Of a stretch of DNA of 64,000 bases, positions 1 to 9,532 are shown piece after piece. A program made the translations under genes and the position numbers. A model generated the notes under the pieces. It ran no database searches. It saw only the letters and a list, made by a program, of their open reading frames with translations, and had not been told where the DNA came from. The stretch comes from Chloroflexota bacterium (GTDB taxonomy: Bacteria; Chloroflexota; Anaerolineae; J036; Brachytrichaceae). Positions within the stretch are counted from its first letter, which is position 1, and every line of letters begins with the position of its first letter. The DNA lies in NCBI GenBank assembly GCA_025354985.1, contig JANXLU010000087.1, forward strand, positions 1 to 64,000, written 5' to 3'.

Positions 1-203
1 GCCACACCAGACATTTCAAGCACGCCGCAAATGCTGGCAATCGTTGCAGCCCACCACAGACTGGGCGCTTGTTCGCTCCAAAGTGGGTGGGGCGTTTCAA
101 ATCCATATTCTTGCGCGGATACGGCTAAGACCGTTCCAGTCTGATCCATTAAAAGGGCTTTGGTCGCCGTGGTGGATGTGTCGATGCCGATAAAGTAAGC
201 CAT
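1..203 (-). CDS. xylB: Xylulokinase / FGGY-family carbohydrate kinase, N-terminal part (runs off window edge)
   Basis: Reverse-strand translation MAYFIGIDTSTTATKALLMDQTGTVLAVSAQEYGFETPHPLWSEQAPSLWW...; FGGY N-terminal motif (GIDxxT..K) and HPxWSEQ.xxWW motif. Confidence 0.85.
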   Translation of the reverse strand, partial: MAYFIGIDTSTTATKALLMDQTGTVLAVSAQEYGFETPHPLWSEQAPSLWWAATIASICGVLEMSGV

Positions 204-229
204 TGCCAAAATTGTATTTGCGAAAAAAC

Positions 230-268
230 AAAAATCCAGCCTCTGCTTTTCAGCTGGGCTGGATTTTT
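230..268 (-). terminator. Intrinsic terminator downstream of the 289..2412 gene
   Basis: Perfect 12-bp inverted repeat AAAAATCCAGCC / GGCTGGATTTTT, T-rich on the minus strand, directly after the stop of the minus-strand gene. Confidence 0.8.
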
Positions 269-288
269 GTGTCAATTGCGAAACGTTG

Positions 289-2412
289 CTAGTTTGACAC
301 AGTCGGCATAAACACGCTGTGCAACGCGGTTAACACCGTTATCGAGGAGGCCTGTGCCTGCCCGGTAATAGTATTAATCTTAAGTGAAACCATAACTGGT
401 TGGCCATTGGTCAACTGTCCGGCTGACGTGTCTATCATGGTCGCATCATTAACCAAAATGGTTCTGCCATTAACAGAATAGGACGGTACTGCCGCCTCAC
501 CGCGAGCAACAGCAGATCGGCTAATTTTCAGGCGTCCCAGCAACTGCCGAGTCCATGGACCCGGGGCTGGTAACGTCTCTACGCTTAGCGCAATCTTGGG
601 GCCTTTGCCCGACCTTTCAAACACAATGCGCACAAACGATCCAATCATGACAGGTCCATTGGTTTCACTGACAAGGGTGCTCGCCGTCACGCTGAAAGAT
701 GTGCCGCCGATTACCCAAATACCCAGTGTGGCGCTCATGGGCATGGAGCGCACAAATCCGTATTTGCGTGCCAATTCCGTGGCGGTACCGCAGTCATCGG
801 CCCTGCCAATGCTTACGGCAATGTTGTCACCATTTGCCGCCTGGCGAAAATAGGCCTCGACACAATCGCTAATAGCAAGCGATCCATCCACCCGCGTTGT
901 ATCGCTCACAATCAACGTTGTGCTCGCCACAACCCATGTTCCCGCAATGGTTGGCGTAATTGGTCGACTCTGCAAAACGCCGCGGATCTTGACCCGCTCG
1001 TGCTCGGAATCGGTCATGGTTGTTCGACCGGATATCTCTACTGCAACGTTAATGCCACCGGTCGAAATCCACTCCACCTTCACCAACATCGTCGGCGTGA
1101 ATGGCCCACCCTCCAACACTGTCGAGGTAACAACCTCAAATGATCGACCGCCTACGTTCCAGGTGCCGGTCAAATCGATGCTGGTTGGCAGGGTCATGAT
1201 GGTGCCAAACGCAACATGATGCTCCTGTCGCGCACATCCATCGTGGTCTTCCTTTTCCAGCTCGAGGGCAACATTTCGATCAGCGGACACGACAAACGCC
1301 ACGCCGATACAATCTCCAACTTTGATCGACGCATTGTTGTCATGCCCGCCGCCATGGCCGCCATCATTCGAGCGCATGAGATCGTCTCCGCGATCAAACG
1401 TCGTCACTCCCTGTATGGCCAGGTAACCCACTTCACCAATCATCCAACCGCCGAAGTCACTACCGACCGGCATCGAAACGACCGTGCCATGAGCACGTTG
1501 TACGGTGAAGCACATACTTGGCCTGATGCTGGCAATTCGCATCGTAACATTGCCGTTGGCTCCCTTTGTATACAAAACCCCGGCGCACGTGCCCACTTCC
1601 AACGGCCCATTGTTTTGCTCAAACGTGGTTGTACCGCTTACGGCCGTGTAGGTATTGCCATTGATCACCCAGTCACCAAAAAGGGTGGTGCCTGTCGGTA
1701 CAACGGTAATCGGCCCAACATCTCGCAACGCGAGTAACGAAGAACATTCTGGCGCGGCCAAACTAACAACCAACAATGCCACACTCTGACCGCCAATAGT
1801 GGCATAGCTCACACCGGCGCATGAACCGACAGATAGTGGGCCAAAATGTTCATCAAACGTGGTGGTGCCTGAAATCGCAGCATAGCTATGACCGTTAACG
1901 GACCACTCGCCATAAAGGCTGGAAACTGGTCGGGTCATGACCACACCCCGATCCCGCTGAGATCGGTAACATTCGCCCAAGTTCAAACTCGTGATTAGCG
2001 ATGCAACACGCATTGATCCTTGCATCGTATAGTTGACCCTAACACACGAACCCACACCTATAGGACCAGCCAGAGCTTGGAAATCAGTGGTACTGCTCAC
2101 CGCTTGATACACGTTTGAACCAACCATATAATCACCAAAAGGTGCGGTGACAATGTCGGTTGGTACGGCGGTAACGATGCCACGATCCACAAAGAACATG
2201 TGGTGACTCTCGGGTTCCGGTGGTTTCGGCACCGGATCACGCTGGGGCCTCAGCACAGCAACTGGCGCCTGCCATACATCAGACTGTGCCATTGTTGTCT
2301 CGCTTGCAGTTTTCGCTTGCACGGAGGTTCCCGTGCCAAATGCACTAGATATCGCCAGGACGGAAAAGGCCAACACATGAAGTGTTTTCTTGCGGTTTAA
2401 TTTTTGAAACAT
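289..2412 (-). CDS. Secreted protein with many tandem DUF5666-like domains
   Basis: 707 aa, N-terminal signal peptide, repeated units of the form G.(V)..P....GxWxVxGxxYxxxxxTTF....GPxxVGxCxxVxY. Confidence 0.75.
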   Translation of the reverse strand: MFQKLNRKKTLHVLAFSVLAISSAFGTGTSVQAKTASETTMAQSDVWQAPVAVLRPQRDPVPKPPEPESHHMFFVDRGIVTAVPTDIVTAPFGDYMVGSNVYQAVSSTTDFQALAGPIGVGSCVRVNYTMQGSMRVASLITSLNLGECYRSQRDRGVVMTRPVSSLYGEWSVNGHSYAAISGTTTFDEHFGPLSVGSCAGVSYATIGGQSVALLVVSLAAPECSSLLALRDVGPITVVPTGTTLFGDWVINGNTYTAVSGTTTFEQNNGPLEVGTCAGVLYTKGANGNVTMRIASIRPSMCFTVQRAHGTVVSMPVGSDFGGWMIGEVGYLAIQGVTTFDRGDDLMRSNDGGHGGGHDNNASIKVGDCIGVAFVVSADRNVALELEKEDHDGCARQEHHVAFGTIMTLPTSIDLTGTWNVGGRSFEVVTSTVLEGGPFTPTMLVKVEWISTGGINVAVEISGRTTMTDSEHERVKIRGVLQSRPITPTIAGTWVVASTTLIVSDTTRVDGSLAISDCVEAYFRQAANGDNIAVSIGRADDCGTATELARKYGFVRSMPMSATLGIWVIGGTSFSVTASTLVSETNGPVMIGSFVRIVFERSGKGPKIALSVETLPAPGPWTRQLLGRLKISRSAVARGEAAVPSYSVNGRTILVNDATMIDTSAGQLTNGQPVMVSLKINTITGQAQASSITVLTALHSVFMPTVSN

Positions 2413-2517
2413 AGTTGGAGCATCCTACTTCTTTCATACTAGCTGAATCCGGTCATTCAGCATGAATAGGCTGTGAGACTTCTCTCATTGCCACTTGGAG
2501 AGTAAAATGTCGAACAA

Positions 2518-5493
2518 TTGTTTCCGATGAATTTCTTCGCTCGTTCTAGCACCAAGTCAAAGGCCAAGTCCAAGCCGCGCGGTAAGGCGACGCCACCGGC
2601 ACCGTTGCTAAATTCCGACCAGTTTATTGATCTGATAGGGCTCGTGTTAATTGCTGTCGCCGTTATCACGCTGCTCAGTGCGTTGTCACCTGGTGGCCAA
2701 GGCAACATAACCGGCGTATGGGTTGGCGGCCTCAAACTTATCTTTGGTTGGGGAATGCTGATCGCACCGGTTCTACTATTGGCCTTTGGTGGATTTCTGG
2801 TGGCGCAGCGTTTTGGTGATCGATTCCCACGACCATCCCCTGGCAGAATTTTTGGAATATTCCTTGCTTATTTGGCTGCACTTGGGCTTTTTCATGTATT
2901 TAATGGTGTTTCAACGGATCGCGGGCTTAATATTCAGCCACAATTTGGCATGGGCGGTGGGACTATTGGTTTTAGTATCTTCAGCGCTCTCAGCCCCTTG
3001 GGCGATGTTGGAGCCAGTGTCTTGCTTCTAGGCGGGTTGCTGATGTCCCTGACGCTTATCAGCGGGCTGACGCTTGCGCAGTTGGGCTTGGCACTTGAGC
3101 AGTTTGCGGGCAAACTTAGAATACGGTTTTTCGGGCACAATGCTCAGTCCACTCGTGAGCGTCCAATCGTGCCACGTTATGACCCGTCATTCCGCCAACC
3201 CAAACCAACGAACGGCATTGATGATAGCGAAAACATCGATTCAATCCGAATTAATGGTCTCCGGCCCCGGGGTGCCGAACCAAAACCGGGCAAAAAATCC
3301 GCACGGAATTTTGTAGTCGAGCCGGTTGATCAGCGGGATCGGAGCAACGAGCAGGAGGAGGACGTCCCTGCGCCAATTCAGAGCGAAAAATCGAAGCGCA
3401 TTGGGCCGTCCCCGGTCGCCGCCAAACTAGGGCAGGCGGCAATCGCATCGGACGTCATTGTCAATATGCCCACGCGCAACTCGCCGCCTGCTGAGTACGC
3501 CCCCAGTAACGCGCGCCGCGTCCCGCCGCCCCACATTATCGGGGGAATTAACAGCGCCGCAAGCGCAGCTGCTTCCAGCGCCATTCAAATGGCTTCCGAG
3601 CCATCACGCACATGGACCCTGCCAGACACAAGCGATGTTTTGGAAGTTGGAAAAGATGTAACCAAGAGTGCCAGCGACCTTCGTGAACGCGCCAAAGCAA
3701 TTGAAGAAACATTGATTTCTTTTGGCGTACCCGCCAAAGTCACCGAGGTGAACCCGGGACCCACGATCACGCAATTCTGCGTAGAGCCTGGGTTCACCCA
3801 GCGCGGCCAGAGTAGTGACAGATTTGTCCAGCGCGTCAAAGACAAGCTTATAGCCAGCATCATTTCGGAGACCTCCGAGTCCGAGGAAGGTCTAAGTAAG
3901 AAAGAAGCGACGGATCGGTTTGCCGAATATTTTGATATTACTGAAATCCCGTCAAACGACGGCGACCTCGTGACGATCAAGAGCAGGCGACATAACGTTG
4001 ACTTGATCACGATTGCACGAAGTGCGGGTGGAAAAGTCGTCGAAGGCGTGCCTGGTGGGCGCTCAGTCACAGCGGGCCTGGAACGACAAAAGGTCAAGGT
4101 GAGCAGAATTGCAGCACTCGCCGACGACCTTGCACTCAGTCTGGCAGCCCCGCGGATTCGTATTGAGGCGCCTGTTCCCGGCAAAAGTTATGTGGGTATT
4201 GAAGTCCCAAATGGTGAGACTTCACTTGTGAGCCTGCGGGATGTGATGGAAAGCGAAGAATACGAGGCTTTGGCGCGCAAGACCCGACTACGGTTGGGTC
4301 TTGGTTCAGATGTCAGTGGCCACCCTGTGGTAGCTGACCTAAGTGCGATGCCACATTTGCTCATCGCCGGCACGACAGGATCGGGAAAAAGCGTGTGCGT
4401 GAACAGCATCATCACTGCCTTGCTAATAAATAACTCCCCGGACGACCTACGCCTCTTGATGGTCGACCCAAAGCGCGTAGAGTTGACGGGTTACAACGGC
4501 ATCCCTCACTTGATTGCGCCCGTGGTTGTAGATCTTGAACAGGTAAGCGGTGTGTTGAAATGGACGACAAGTGAAATGGATCGTCGCTATCGCACGTTTG
4601 CCAGATACGGATCCAGAAACATCGTCGACTTTAACGAGAAGGTACGTGAAAAGCAGCAAAAGAATATGGCCGCAGCCGATCAAGGTGTCAGCGAGTCAAG
4701 CGCCGATTCCGAGCTCAAGCATTTGCCTTATATCGTGCTGATTATTGACGAACTAGCAGATTTGATGATGCTCGCGCCTGATGAGACCGAAAAGACAATA
4801 TGCAGGCTTGCTCAAATGGCTCGCGCAACAGGCATTCATTTGATCCTGGCCACGCAGCGCCCCAGCGTCGATGTGGTGACCGGTCTGATCAAAGCTAATT
4901 TTCCCGCACGAATTGCGTTTACGGTGGCCAGCGCGATCGACAGCCGTGTTATCCTGGACAGCGTCGGTGCCGAGAAACTTCTGGGGCGTGGCGACATGCT
5001 CGTACTCAAACCCGATTTAGGGTCTCCGCAGCGCGCTCAAGGATGCTTTCTAAGCGACAAGGAGATACAGAAGGTAGTGCGACACTGGCGTGCGCAGGCT
5101 GCAGGCGGAACAGTCGTGCCCGGACCATTGACACCGGTTCAAATGAGGTTGCCAATCAGCCAGAAAGTCATGGACGGTGCCGGACTGCCGTCAGCGAGCA
5201 ACTTATCCGTGGTGCGGCCAGGCGATACGCCCACCTGGACTGAATCGCCCGTCTTTAACCCTGCAGCGGGCGTGGGGGAAACCGCTCCACCAAGCGTCGG
5301 CGCTGATACTCTGTTCGATGAGGCGGTCGCGACTGTGCGACTTCAAGGAAAGGCCTCTATCAGCCTGCTGCAGCGTCGGCTCCGCATTGGATATACCCGA
5401 TCTGCGCGAATGATTGAAGAAATGGAAGAAAAAGGTATTGTCGGGCCGAGCCTAAGCGGTTCGCAATTTAGGGAAGTGCTTCCGGCCAAATAG
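2518..5493 (+). CDS. ftsK: FtsK/SpoIIIE-family DNA translocase (start could be 2527)
   Basis: N-terminal TM segments; Walker A AGTTGSGKSVCVN; VDPKRVELTGYNGIPHL; IIDELADLMM; C-terminal gamma/wHTH domain (SISLLQRRLRIGYTRSARMIEEMEEKGIVG). Confidence 0.95.
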   Translation: MFPMNFFARSSTKSKAKSKPRGKATPPAPLLNSDQFIDLIGLVLIAVAVITLLSALSPGGQGNITGVWVGGLKLIFGWGMLIAPVLLLAFGGFLVAQRFGDRFPRPSPGRIFGIFLAYLAALGLFHVFNGVSTDRGLNIQPQFGMGGGTIGFSIFSALSPLGDVGASVLLLGGLLMSLTLISGLTLAQLGLALEQFAGKLRIRFFGHNAQSTRERPIVPRYDPSFRQPKPTNGIDDSENIDSIRINGLRPRGAEPKPGKKSARNFVVEPVDQRDRSNEQEEDVPAPIQSEKSKRIGPSPVAAKLGQAAIASDVIVNMPTRNSPPAEYAPSNARRVPPPHIIGGINSAASAAASSAIQMASEPSRTWTLPDTSDVLEVGKDVTKSASDLRERAKAIEETLISFGVPAKVTEVNPGPTITQFCVEPGFTQRGQSSDRFVQRVKDKLIASIISETSESEEGLSKKEATDRFAEYFDITEIPSNDGDLVTIKSRRHNVDLITIARSAGGKVVEGVPGGRSVTAGLERQKVKVSRIAALADDLALSLAAPRIRIEAPVPGKSYVGIEVPNGETSLVSLRDVMESEEYEALARKTRLRLGLGSDVSGHPVVADLSAMPHLLIAGTTGSGKSVCVNSIITALLINNSPDDLRLLMVDPKRVELTGYNGIPHLIAPVVVDLEQVSGVLKWTTSEMDRRYRTFARYGSRNIVDFNEKVREKQQKNMAAADQGVSESSADSELKHLPYIVLIIDELADLMMLAPDETEKTICRLAQMARATGIHLILATQRPSVDVVTGLIKANFPARIAFTVASAIDSRVILDSVGAEKLLGRGDMLVLKPDLGSPQRAQGCFLSDKEIQKVVRHWRAQAAGGTVVPGPLTPVQMRLPISQKVMDGAGLPSASNLSVVRPGDTPTWTESPVFNPAAGVGETAPPSVGADTLFDEAVATVRLQGKASISLLQRRLRIGYTRSARMIEEMEEKGIVGPSLSGSQFREVLPAK

Positions 5494-5513
5494 TCACACA
5501 TTTTGAACATTTC

Positions 5514-5990
5514 ATGGAAACCTACGAAGATCGCATCAACAAAATCGAGCAATTGCCCGGTCAAATTGCCAGCCTCGTCGCCGGCCTAACCTCTGCGCAA
5601 CTGACCACGCGGTTTTTGCACTCCGAGTGGACTGTGGCCCAAAACGTCCATCACTTGTTTGATTCGCACGCCAACAGCTATATACGCTGCAAGCTGATCA
5701 TGAGTGAGGATATTCCGCCGTTAAAAGGTTATGACCAGAATGTGTGGGCAAATTTCCCGGACGCGACCGATTCCGATGTCTCACGCTCGTTACTATTGCT
5801 CACTGGTCTGCATCACCGGTGGGTCATGTTCTGGCGCAATCTCACCGTAGCCAACTTTTCCCGTCAAGGCATGCACTCAGAATCCGGCTTGGTCAGCATG
5901 AATGAACTGCTGACAATATATAGCGGCCATGGTCTTGCGCACATAGATCAGATTAAGCGCACGCTTGCAGCGGGCGGTATCCACCGATAA
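5514..5990 (+). CDS. DinB/YfiT-like family protein
   Basis: 158 aa; SEWTVAQNVHHLFDSHAN... and C-terminal GHGLAHIDQI, typical DinB-fold metal-binding His pattern. Confidence 0.75.
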   Translation: METYEDRINKIEQLPGQIASLVAGLTSAQLTTRFLHSEWTVAQNVHHLFDSHANSYIRCKLIMSEDIPPLKGYDQNVWANFPDATDSDVSRSLLLLTGLHHRWVMFWRNLTVANFSRQGMHSESGLVSMNELLTIYSGHGLAHIDQIKRTLAAGGIHR

Positions 5991-6020
5991 TCGCCTGCGC
6001 TCTATTAGTTCGCGGACGGA

Positions 6021-6437
6021 CTAGTCAAGAAATCGTGCGCGTGTTTCGGCCTTCGGAATCTGGCAAGAATCGTATTTCCCAAACCAAGCATAGCGCCGGT
6101 GCGCGATGAAGTCATATATGTGATCTGTAAGCGTACGTGGCACAACCCGCAAAAGAGCCGGCAGACGCCAAATCCCTCCGAGAAGATTGAGAATGCGAAA
6201 TACGGCGGCAGACCTCGTGAGGATTCGCCCATTTTCGACCAACACAACGCTACTAAGTTCTTGATTTGGCAGGGCAGCAGCAGTCAAAATGCCCTGACCG
6301 AATGAGTTTTGCAATGCAGCAAACCGAAACTTCTTGTGCTTGTCTTGGGCCAGAATAAACTGGACCGTGCTATTGCACAGACCGCACACCCCGTCATACA
6401 GCAGAATAGGATCAGCCATAAATGCCGAGTACACCAC
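6021..6437 (-). CDS. Thiol-disulfide oxidoreductase, DCC family (DUF393)
   Basis: ILLYDGVCGLCNSTVQFILAQDKHKKFRFAALQ; start probably at the internal ATG (MADPILLYDG). Confidence 0.85.
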   Translation of the reverse strand: MVYSAFMADPILLYDGVCGLCNSTVQFILAQDKHKKFRFAALQNSFGQGILTAAALPNQELSSVVLVENGRILTRSAAVFRILNLLGGIWRLPALLRVVPRTLTDHIYDFIAHRRYAWFGKYDSCQIPKAETRARFLD

Positions 6438-6474
6438 AGTCGGCTGAACTGCAGCGGTACCCTACAATTGCTCA

Positions 6475-6846
6475 ATGCTGACACATGCACCTATAAATCG
6501 CATCGGATTAACGGTCACTAGTTATCAGGCATCCGTGCGGTTTTACACCCGCATGTTGGGATTGTCCACACTTTGGGAAAATGCCGTGCTCAAGAGTGCC
6601 GGCTTCCAAGCCGGTGCAAACTTGGTGGTGCTCCAAGAGGGCAAAACAGGAGGTGCAAGTGGTGGTATACGAATCTACTTTTCGGTCACAAATATTGAAG
6701 TCGAACTAAATGAGCTTCGAGAAAACGGTGTGGCTTGCACCGCACTCAGAAAATATCCCGACTGCCTGATTGTGGAATTTAGTGACCCGGACGGTAACCG
6801 ACTTGGAATAGTAGAAAACAGGATCCAGTCTGCTCTGGACGGGTAG
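6475..6846 (+). CDS. VOC/glyoxalase-family protein
   Basis: RIGLTVTSYQASVRFYTRMLGLS... and C-terminal FSDPDGNRLGIVE motif. Confidence 0.8.
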   Translation: MLTHAPINRIGLTVTSYQASVRFYTRMLGLSTLWENAVLKSAGFQAGANLVVLQEGKTGGASGGIRIYFSVTNIEVELNELRENGVACTALRKYPDCLIVEFSDPDGNRLGIVENRIQSALDG

Positions 6847-7043
6847 CTCAGGCTCGTCAACGTGCGTGGCACGTCAAATCTGGCTGAATACTTTTTATGG
6901 AAGCTTCTGCGCAGCCATTTCCTTTAGTTTTCAACCCGGATGGACACCAATCCGGGTTAACATTTGCGGAGTTCAAACTTTCGAGCGGTTGCGCGATTGC
7001 GTATAGCCCCGCCAACCTTAACAACAAATACTATTTCATAGCC

Positions 7044-8210
7044 ATGAGTACACTTTTTGACCAATCCCTTGACAGGCGCGCAAATTCTCGCAGTGCCAAA
7101 TGGCATTTTTTCGACGAGGACGTGCTACCCATGTGGGTTGCTGACATGGATTTCCGGTCGCCGCAAGTGGTCATTGATGCCCTTAAGGCTCGCGTCGAGC
7201 ATGGTGTCTTTGGTTACGAATGGCCCTCCAAAGAATTTCTCCTAAGCTTGTGCAATTGGTGCAAGAAGCAATATGACTGGGACATTGAAACCGAGCACAT
7301 CGTCGAACTGCCGGGTCTCGTAAGTGGTTTGAATGCGGTGTCACGCGCCTTCAGCCACGTCGGCGATGCAGCGATCACCCTGACGCCAGTCTATCCACCT
7401 TTTTTGAGTGCTCCGGTAAACCAGGGCATGACCGTGACACAGGTGCCTTTGGTCCGCGTCGACGATGAACATGAAACGTTCCACTATTCAATAGATTTTG
7501 AGGCGTTTGAAAAAGCAATCACATCTCGCACAAAGCTGTTTATTCTTTGTAACCCACATAACCCCACTGGTCACGAATATAGCCGGGATGAGCTTTCAAA
7601 ATTGGCCGACATTTGTGTACGGCACGATGTACTCATTTGCTCGGACGAGATTCACTGTGACCTGTTGCTGGACGACACAAGCCATCTACCCATTGCAAAA
7701 ATTTCGCCCGAGGTTGCCGCGCGCACTATTACGCTGATGGCGCCAAGCAAAACGTTTAATTTGCCCGGTCTGGGATTTAGCTTTGCGGTGATACAGGACA
7801 AGAAATTGCGCGATCGGTTCAATCAGAGTAACAGCGGCCTGATCCCCCACACCAACGCGCTGGGAATGGTAGCGGCGCAGGCTGCCTATGACCTTGGTCA
7901 AGGATGGCTTACGGAGCTACGGAGTTACCTTACTGAGAATAGAAACGTTGTCATGGACTTTGTCGCCGAAAATTTGACTGGTGTAAAAGTTACCAAACCA
8001 AATGCCACGTATCTTTCCTGGATGGATGTATCCCAGACCAATGCAATGCCAGAACCACAGACCTTTTTTCTAAAGCAAGCCAGGGTGGCATTGAATAATG
8101 GAGCAATGTTCGGAGCAGGCGGTGACGGGTTTGTGCGCGTCAATTTTGGCGCACCGCGAACGCTCATCCTCGAGGGATTGGAGCGCATGCACAAAGCGCT
8201 TAAGTCATAG
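7044..8210 (+). CDS. MalY/PatB-type PLP-dependent aminotransferase / C-S lyase
   Basis: MSTLFDQSLDRRANSRSAKWHFF...LPMWVADMDF; NPHNPTG; SDEIHCDLL; APSKTFNLPG (PLP Lys). ORF track starts at 6897, but the ATG at 7044 fits the family. Confidence 0.85.
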   Translation: MSTLFDQSLDRRANSRSAKWHFFDEDVLPMWVADMDFRSPQVVIDALKARVEHGVFGYEWPSKEFLLSLCNWCKKQYDWDIETEHIVELPGLVSGLNAVSRAFSHVGDAAITLTPVYPPFLSAPVNQGMTVTQVPLVRVDDEHETFHYSIDFEAFEKAITSRTKLFILCNPHNPTGHEYSRDELSKLADICVRHDVLICSDEIHCDLLLDDTSHLPIAKISPEVAARTITLMAPSKTFNLPGLGFSFAVIQDKKLRDRFNQSNSGLIPHTNALGMVAAQAAYDLGQGWLTELRSYLTENRNVVMDFVAENLTGVKVTKPNATYLSWMDVSQTNAMPEPQTFFLKQARVALNNGAMFGAGGDGFVRVNFGAPRTLILEGLERMHKALKS

Positions 8211-8245
8211 TCACCGGCGGCACGAGAGCGGGATAATGAACGGAC

Positions 8246-9520
8246 ATGGCTCGCACAGACCAGTCGGAAAGTCTGAACCGTATTGCATTTGTAACTTTAC
8301 TGGGCGAGCTTTGCACGTGTTCGCCGGCCGGCGAATCACTTCATGTGATCAGCGCGCCGGGAAGATGGTATCAGTTTCCGGCGTGGGCGCCTGACGGGTC
8401 TCGCCTAGCAGCAATTGGCGGTGTACGGGGGGGCGCGGGTGTATACGTCTTCAAGGATTCGCCGAGTTCGGACGTGGCTTCTGTCCACATCGATAGGGCC
8501 CTGCCGCCAATTTACCTCTCGTGGTCCCGGAATAGTCAATGGCTTACGTTTTTAGCCGTGGATCAAACGCAGGATTCCATGGCCTTGTATTTGACAAGCC
8601 CGTTTAGAGAAAGTTCGCCACGTCGCGTCACCCGCGGTCGGCCCTGTTTCTGGGATTGGTCGCCTGATAGTAGGAACATACTTATGCATAGTGGGTTTGC
8701 AGGTGACGAGGGCCGTCTACTCTATCTCGGTGTGAACGAAGACGGTAGCACTCGTGTCGTGCAAAATAACGTGGCGCGTCCCGGGCTTTTTCAAAGTCCG
8801 GGGATCTCGCCATCAGGAAAATATTGGGCATTTGGCGATCTCGGTGATGAGGGTGAACTGCGCGTAGTGATTGATGGTGGCAGCAAATTCCCGCCCATGG
8901 TGGCGCTACACAAGGGCGTTGCAGCAATGAGTTGGAGTCCTTCAGGCGACCAACTTGCGTTTATTAGCCCGGCTGAACCGGCCCAACATTGCTACGGCGA
9001 GCTCCGCATGGTGGACGCGCGAAGCGGAAACGCTCGTATCCTGACCGAGCAAACCGTCATTGCATTTTTTTGGTCTCCGGACGGACGCAAAATCGCATAT
9101 CTCACGGTCGCTTCCGGACCTGCCAGCTTTGTTGAGTTGTTGAATCTGGGCGACATCATGGATCCCGGCGGTGTGTTTCAAAAGGGTGACTTGGAAGAAC
9201 TGCTGCGTCGGCCGCCATCAATTAGTGATCGAAAACGGCTGCAACTTGCACTTTGGGTGGTGACTGTTGACGATTCCGAGCGACATTTGTTGGGATTATT
9301 TGAGCCAACCGAGCTCTTCGTCACTCAGTTTTTGCCATTCTTTGATCAATACGCATTGAGCCACCGGTTGTGGTCACCCGCAAGTGACGCCATCGTGTTA
9401 CCTACCATGCAACCGGGAACTGACGGGAACCGTACTCCGTTTATTACTGTATTCGAACTTAATGAGTTTCGATCCAAAACAATTGCAGCAGGTGTTTCAG
9501 CCTTTTGGAGCTGGCAATAG
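8246..9520 (+). CDS. TolB-like PD40 beta-propeller protein
   Basis: Repeated WSPDGRKIAYL / WAPDGSRLAAI / WSPSGDQLAFI blades. Confidence 0.75.
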   Translation: MARTDQSESLNRIAFVTLLGELCTCSPAGESLHVISAPGRWYQFPAWAPDGSRLAAIGGVRGGAGVYVFKDSPSSDVASVHIDRALPPIYLSWSRNSQWLTFLAVDQTQDSMALYLTSPFRESSPRRVTRGRPCFWDWSPDSRNILMHSGFAGDEGRLLYLGVNEDGSTRVVQNNVARPGLFQSPGISPSGKYWAFGDLGDEGELRVVIDGGSKFPPMVALHKGVAAMSWSPSGDQLAFISPAEPAQHCYGELRMVDARSGNARILTEQTVIAFFWSPDGRKIAYLTVASGPASFVELLNLGDIMDPGGVFQKGDLEELLRRPPSISDRKRLQLALWVVTVDDSERHLLGLFEPTELFVTQFLPFFDQYALSHRLWSPASDAIVLPTMQPGTDGNRTPFITVFELNEFRSKTIAAGVSAFWSWQ

Positions 9521-9532
9521 GATTGCACCGTT

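Noticed and set aside
1216-1737. 173-aa plus-strand ORF within the DUF5666 gene
   Set aside because: Antisense shadow of the repeat-rich coding strand; no start context or recognisable domain.
3585-4184. 199-aa minus-strand ORF within ftsK
   Set aside because: Antisense to conserved ftsK coding sequence; low-complexity Ser/Arg/Leu composition typical of mirror frames.
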